Of a DNA stretch of 64,000 nt, positions 61,183 through 64,000 are shown piece after piece. The notes under the pieces were generated by a model. The model saw only the letters and a list, made by a program, of their open reading frames with translations. It made no database searches and was not told the origin of the DNA. Numbering within the stretch: the first letter of the stretch is position 1; each line of letters starts with the position of its first letter. The translations under genes were made by a program, and so were the position numbers. This stretch comes from Planctomyces sp. SH-PL62 (lineage in GTDB: Bacteria; Planctomycetota; Planctomycetia; Isosphaerales; Isosphaeraceae), in assembly GCF_001610895.1 (NCBI RefSeq), contig NZ_CP011273.1, positions 558,001 through 622,000 of the forward strand, written 5' to 3'.

Positions 61183-62574
61183 TCAGCGGCCGGCGGCCGC
61201 GCCGACCGGCGCGGCGGTCTCGACGGGCTTGGCGTCCTTCGTCTTCGCCTTGGCGTCGACGCCGGGCTCGAAGAAGGTCGTCGTCAGGTGGTAGGGAAGG
61301 CCGTCGAACTCATACTCGAGGTCGGCGTACACGGCGCGGTGGCCTTCCTCCGGCGCGGTGACGATGGCCGAGACGATCGCGCCGGGCTCCAGCGGCTTGG
61401 CTTCCCACTTGGACTTGCGGAAGTCGCGATCGGCGGCCGAGGCGGTCCAGAGCCGGGCCGACTTCGGCGGCGGGTCGGAGTTGATCTTGAGCGTGTACTG
61501 ATCCTTCGCGCCGGGCTCGAAGGTCCAGTCCAGCTTCGGCATGGGGCGGCCGGTGACGCTGCTGCGGAAGAAGACCGAGAGGCCGTTGAAGACCCACGAG
61601 CGGTCGCCGTCGAGGCCGTGGCCGGCGTTCGGCAGGCCCATCAGATACTTGGCCCCCGCCAGGCCGTCCCAGTAGAGGTCGATCGCGTTGAGGGTCCAGT
61701 AGGGGTCGTTGGCGCCGTTGAGCAGGAACTTGGGCTTGTCGGCCAGGCGGTCGCGATAGGTGTAGGGGTCGACCATCCGCCAGAGCTTGGTGCCGGGGCC
61801 GGTCTTGACCTGCTCCATCAGCCCTCGCTTGACGTAGTCGTCGATCTGCTCGCTGTAGGCTCCCCAGACGTCGAGCTGGTTCTGGCCCTGCTCGCCGATG
61901 TTGAGCATGACGATGACCATCGGGGCGATGGCGATCACCCGATCGTCGACCGCGCCGGAGAGCCAGGTCGTCCAGCCCCGCTTCGAGGCCCCGGTGACGA
62001 CGAACCGGTCGACGTCGAGCTGGCGGGTCTCCTTGGCCCAGGCCTGGACGGCGTCCATCGCCTTGACGGCGCTCTTGGTCATCGGGAACAGCAAGGGCCA
62101 GTTCTCGTCCTTGGTCTCCAGGTAGCGGATGAAGGTCTCGGCGATCAGCTCGTCTTCCTTCTTGTCTCCCAGCAGCGGCTGGTTGGGGACCTGGCTCAGC
62201 AGGGCGACCCGGCCGCCGGAAAGGTTGGCGAGCGTCAGCGCCAGTTTCTCCATGTCGGGGCCGGGCCGGTTGCCGGTGCTGCCGCCGGTGATGAACAGGA
62301 GCACGGCGTCGTCGTACGTGGTCTTCGGACCCTCGTAGATCCGCAGGCTGTGGGTCCAGGGGATCCCCTGCCAGACCTGGGAGGTCAGGTCCAGGACCGA
62401 GACCTTGCCCCCTTCGATCTCCTTGACCTCGACCTGTTTCCAGGCGAAGGCGGGGTCGGCCTTCTTGACGTATTCGTCGAGGTCCGCGCGGCAGGGAGCC
62501 GGGGCGGACGCCAGCCCGGCGACGATTGCGAGCAGCAACGCGACGGGGGAACCGCGATGGGAGATGAACCGCAC
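61183..62574 (-). CDS. PhoPQ-activated pathogenicity-related (PqaA-type) family protein
   Basis: 463 residues with a signal peptide (MRFISHRGSPVALLLAIVAG). The alpha/beta-hydrolase-like body has VVTGASKRGWTTWLSGAVDD (Ser in GASKRG as likely nucleophile), VWQGIPWTHSLRIYEGP and LPNAGHGLDGDRSW, as in the PqaA family, which are secreted proteins of unknown catalysis; the name comes from Salmonella and no pathogenicity is implied. The C-terminal tail is Ala/Lys-rich. It is convergent with the desaturase gene. Confidence 0.87.
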   Translation of the reverse strand: MRFISHRGSPVALLLAIVAGLASAPAPCRADLDEYVKKADPAFAWKQVEVKEIEGGKVSVLDLTSQVWQGIPWTHSLRIYEGPKTTYDDAVLLFITGGSTGNRPGPDMEKLALTLANLSGGRVALLSQVPNQPLLGDKKEDELIAETFIRYLETKDENWPLLFPMTKSAVKAMDAVQAWAKETRQLDVDRFVVTGASKRGWTTWLSGAVDDRVIAIAPMVIVMLNIGEQGQNQLDVWGAYSEQIDDYVKRGLMEQVKTGPGTKLWRMVDPYTYRDRLADKPKFLLNGANDPYWTLNAIDLYWDGLAGAKYLMGLPNAGHGLDGDRSWVFNGLSVFFRSSVTGRPMPKLDWTFEPGAKDQYTLKINSDPPPKSARLWTASAADRDFRKSKWEAKPLEPGAIVSAIVTAPEEGHRAVYADLEYEFDGLPYHLTTTFFEPGVDAKAKTKDAKPVETAAPVGAAAGR

Positions 62575-62765
62575 CGATGACGCTCCTGGGAGAAGGGATG
62601 GACGGTCGCGAAAAACGGCCGTGGTGAAGCGCGCCGGGCCGACGTCGCCCGGCCGAACGCGACCGGCGTCGGGAAGAACTCCCGCGCGGGTCGCGGCGGA
62701 GCGATCCTATCAGGTCATCTGGATGCAGACAATCCACCCGCCCCCTGGATTTGGATGCAGGCAGT

Positions 62766-64000
62766 CTAGCGTTCGTCGGCTTCCTCGTCGCCTTCCAGGT
62801 CGCCCAGGCCCTCGGCGCCGAGATACGCGCGCTCCAGTTCCCGGCGCTCCTTCTCATGGTGGACCGAGGCCGCGACGTGGTTCACGAAACCGTCCGGCCC
62901 TTCCAGCCAGGCGCGGTCCCCGGTCTCCTCGAACTTTTGGACGGCCGCGATCCCGGCCACCTGCTCGCGCTGGGCCGAGGCCAGGAGATCTGCGACCTGC
63001 TGGAGTTTCGGGTCCGAGGCCCGGACCCGTCCGACGTCGGTCAGATTGGCCCGGCCCTGGCGGTCGAGCCGGGCGAGCACCTCGGGGAGCCTGGCCTTCG
63101 CGTCGGCCTCCTCGCCCAGGTTCAGCAGGTCGACGACCTCCTGGTTCCCCTTCGCGGTCTCGATGAATCGTCGGTAGGCGGGGCCGATCTGGCGGGCGAA
63201 GTCGCCGAAGCGGTCGCGGGCGTCGAGCGTCCCGGCCCGCCAGCGCACGGCCCCCTCGCCGACGCCGACCATCACAGCCGCGACGACCCCCGACATCACC
63301 ACCGACCGCGCCAGGCCTCGCGTCGACCGCTTCGCCGGCCAGGGCCGCGCGAGCACCAAGCCGGCCAGGAAGCCGGTCGCCAGCCCCCCCATGTGCGCGG
63401 CCTGGTCGATCATCGGGATGACCGCGCCGAGGAGGGTGTTGAATACCACGAACCCCAGGGCGCTGGAGCGGAGCGGGCGGAGGACCGTGGCCGGCACCGC
63501 CCGCCGGTGGAGGAGCAGGAAGGCCAGGAGCGCGCCGAGGACTCCGAAGATCGCCCCGGACGCCCCCACGCTGTCCCGCGCCGGAGGCGTCGCCATGCTG
63601 GCGATCGCCCCGCCGACGCCCGCCGCGAGGTACAACGCCGCGTAGCTGAGGTTGCCGTAGAACCGCTCGACCAGCGGGCCGATGTTCATGAGCGCCCACA
63701 TGTTCACGGCCAGGTGGATCAACCCGCCGTGCAGGAAGACGCTCGCGGGGAGTCGCCAGATCTCGCCGCCGAGGGCCACCCGGACGGCGTCGTTGGCCCC
63801 CCAGGCGAGGCGGTCGCCGTGCCCCGGCGTCATCGGGTCGACGCCCGTCGCGGTCATGACCCCGAAGACCCCGACGCAGGCGGCGACGATCCCGTAAGTC
63901 ACGAACGTCGAGGGGGTCGCGGCGAGCAGATCGGCGTGGAAGTTCGCGATGTCGGCCCCGAACGACCGGAGCCGCCGATCCGCCTCGACGATGCCGGGGA
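62766..64000 (-). CDS. Rhomboid-family protease with soluble C-terminal domain (5' end beyond window)
   Basis: The frame is open from the right edge. Rhomboid core: SVFLHGGLIHLAVNMWALMN, active serine in VGASGAIFGVLGALLAFL and histidine in DQAAHMGGLATGFLAGLVLA. After the last helix (RSVVMSGVVAAVMVG) comes a C-terminal soluble region of about 150 residues, mostly charged helices (ETAKGNQEVVDLLNLGEEAD; ERRELERAYLGAEGLGDLEG). Upstream codons continue to base 64000 in frame. A second rhomboid occurs at 54645. Confidence 0.85.
   Translation of the reverse strand, partial: PGIVEADRRLRSFGADIANFHADLLAATPSTFVTYGIVAACVGVFGVMTATGVDPMTPGHGDRLAWGANDAVRVALGGEIWRLPASVFLHGGLIHLAVNMWALMNIGPLVERFYGNLSYAALYLAAGVGGAIASMATPPARDSVGASGAIFGVLGALLAFLLLHRRAVPATVLRPLRSSALGFVVFNTLLGAVIPMIDQAAHMGGLATGFLAGLVLARPWPAKRSTRGLARSVVMSGVVAAVMVGVGEGAVRWRAGTLDARDRFGDFARQIGPAYRRFIETAKGNQEVVDLLNLGEEADAKARLPEVLARLDRQGRANLTDVGRVRASDPKLQQVADLLASAQREQVAGIAAVQKFEETGDRAWLEGPDGFVNHVAASVHHEKERRELERAYLGAEGLGDLEGDEEADER

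Overview
The window reads as chromosomal DNA of a high-GC planctomycete, most likely in or near the Isosphaeraceae (inference from gene content; no rRNA or marker tree was available). The pointers are a prepilin-like DUF1559 protein with a small lipoprotein behind it, two ECF sigma factors fused to a membrane anchor and a DUF1559-like exported domain, a PEP-CTERM protein, LL-diaminopimelate aminotransferase, and many exported glycoside-hydrolase-like proteins. I saw no rRNA, tRNA, CRISPR array or intact insertion sequence.

Layout. 1-8.9 kb: truncated SppA peptidase, radical SAM protein, secreted GY-repeat protein, DUF1559/lipoprotein pair, Bcr/CflA-type exporter, pseudouridine synthase and an MscS-family channel. 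8.9-13.2 kb: a vitamin B12 uptake operon on the minus strand, led by a cobalamin riboswitch and joined by ATGA overlaps (DUF1289 protein, BtuC, BtuD, BtuF). 13.4-17.3 kb: an NLR-like (STAND) locus with an alpha/beta hydrolase, an NB-ARC ATPase and about 14 nearly identical WD40 blades, split by one base in a homopolymer. 17.6-24.4 kb: dapL, folK, smpB, a lipoprotein, a short-chain dehydrogenase, a membrane protein and RNase III, with two copies of a palindromic element abutting stop codons. 24.4-32 kb: exported acetolactate decarboxylase, CNNM/CorC protein, tandem DGPF (YciI-like) domains with their ECF42-type sigma factor, and a large glucosidase. 32-33 kb: an IS701-type transposase scar next to an AT-rich small membrane gene. 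33-45 kb: DUF502 and DUF4838-like proteins, heme-pathway genes (TIGR04053-like radical SAM, protoporphyrinogen oxidase), a Gfo/Idh/MocA oxidoreductase, an NHL-repeat protein and the two ECF fusion regulators. 45-64 kb: exported glycosidase-like proteins, Ogt, polysaccharide deacetylase, beta-CASP nuclease, two rhomboids, PEP-CTERM protein, asparagine synthetase, fatty acid desaturase and a PqaA-type protein.

Two themes matter most. First, the hydrolase-NB-ARC-WD40 locus is a strong candidate for an NLR-like conflict or self-recognition system, with a repeat sensor that is being duplicated or homogenised at DNA level. Second, at least six genes are each broken by a single-base shift in a G/C run (near 4837, 5925, 7417, 16598, 18952 and 42879), and five of the six look like one missing base. 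That pattern suggests homopolymer errors in the assembly rather than six real mutations, so these genes should be treated as probably intact until raw reads are checked.
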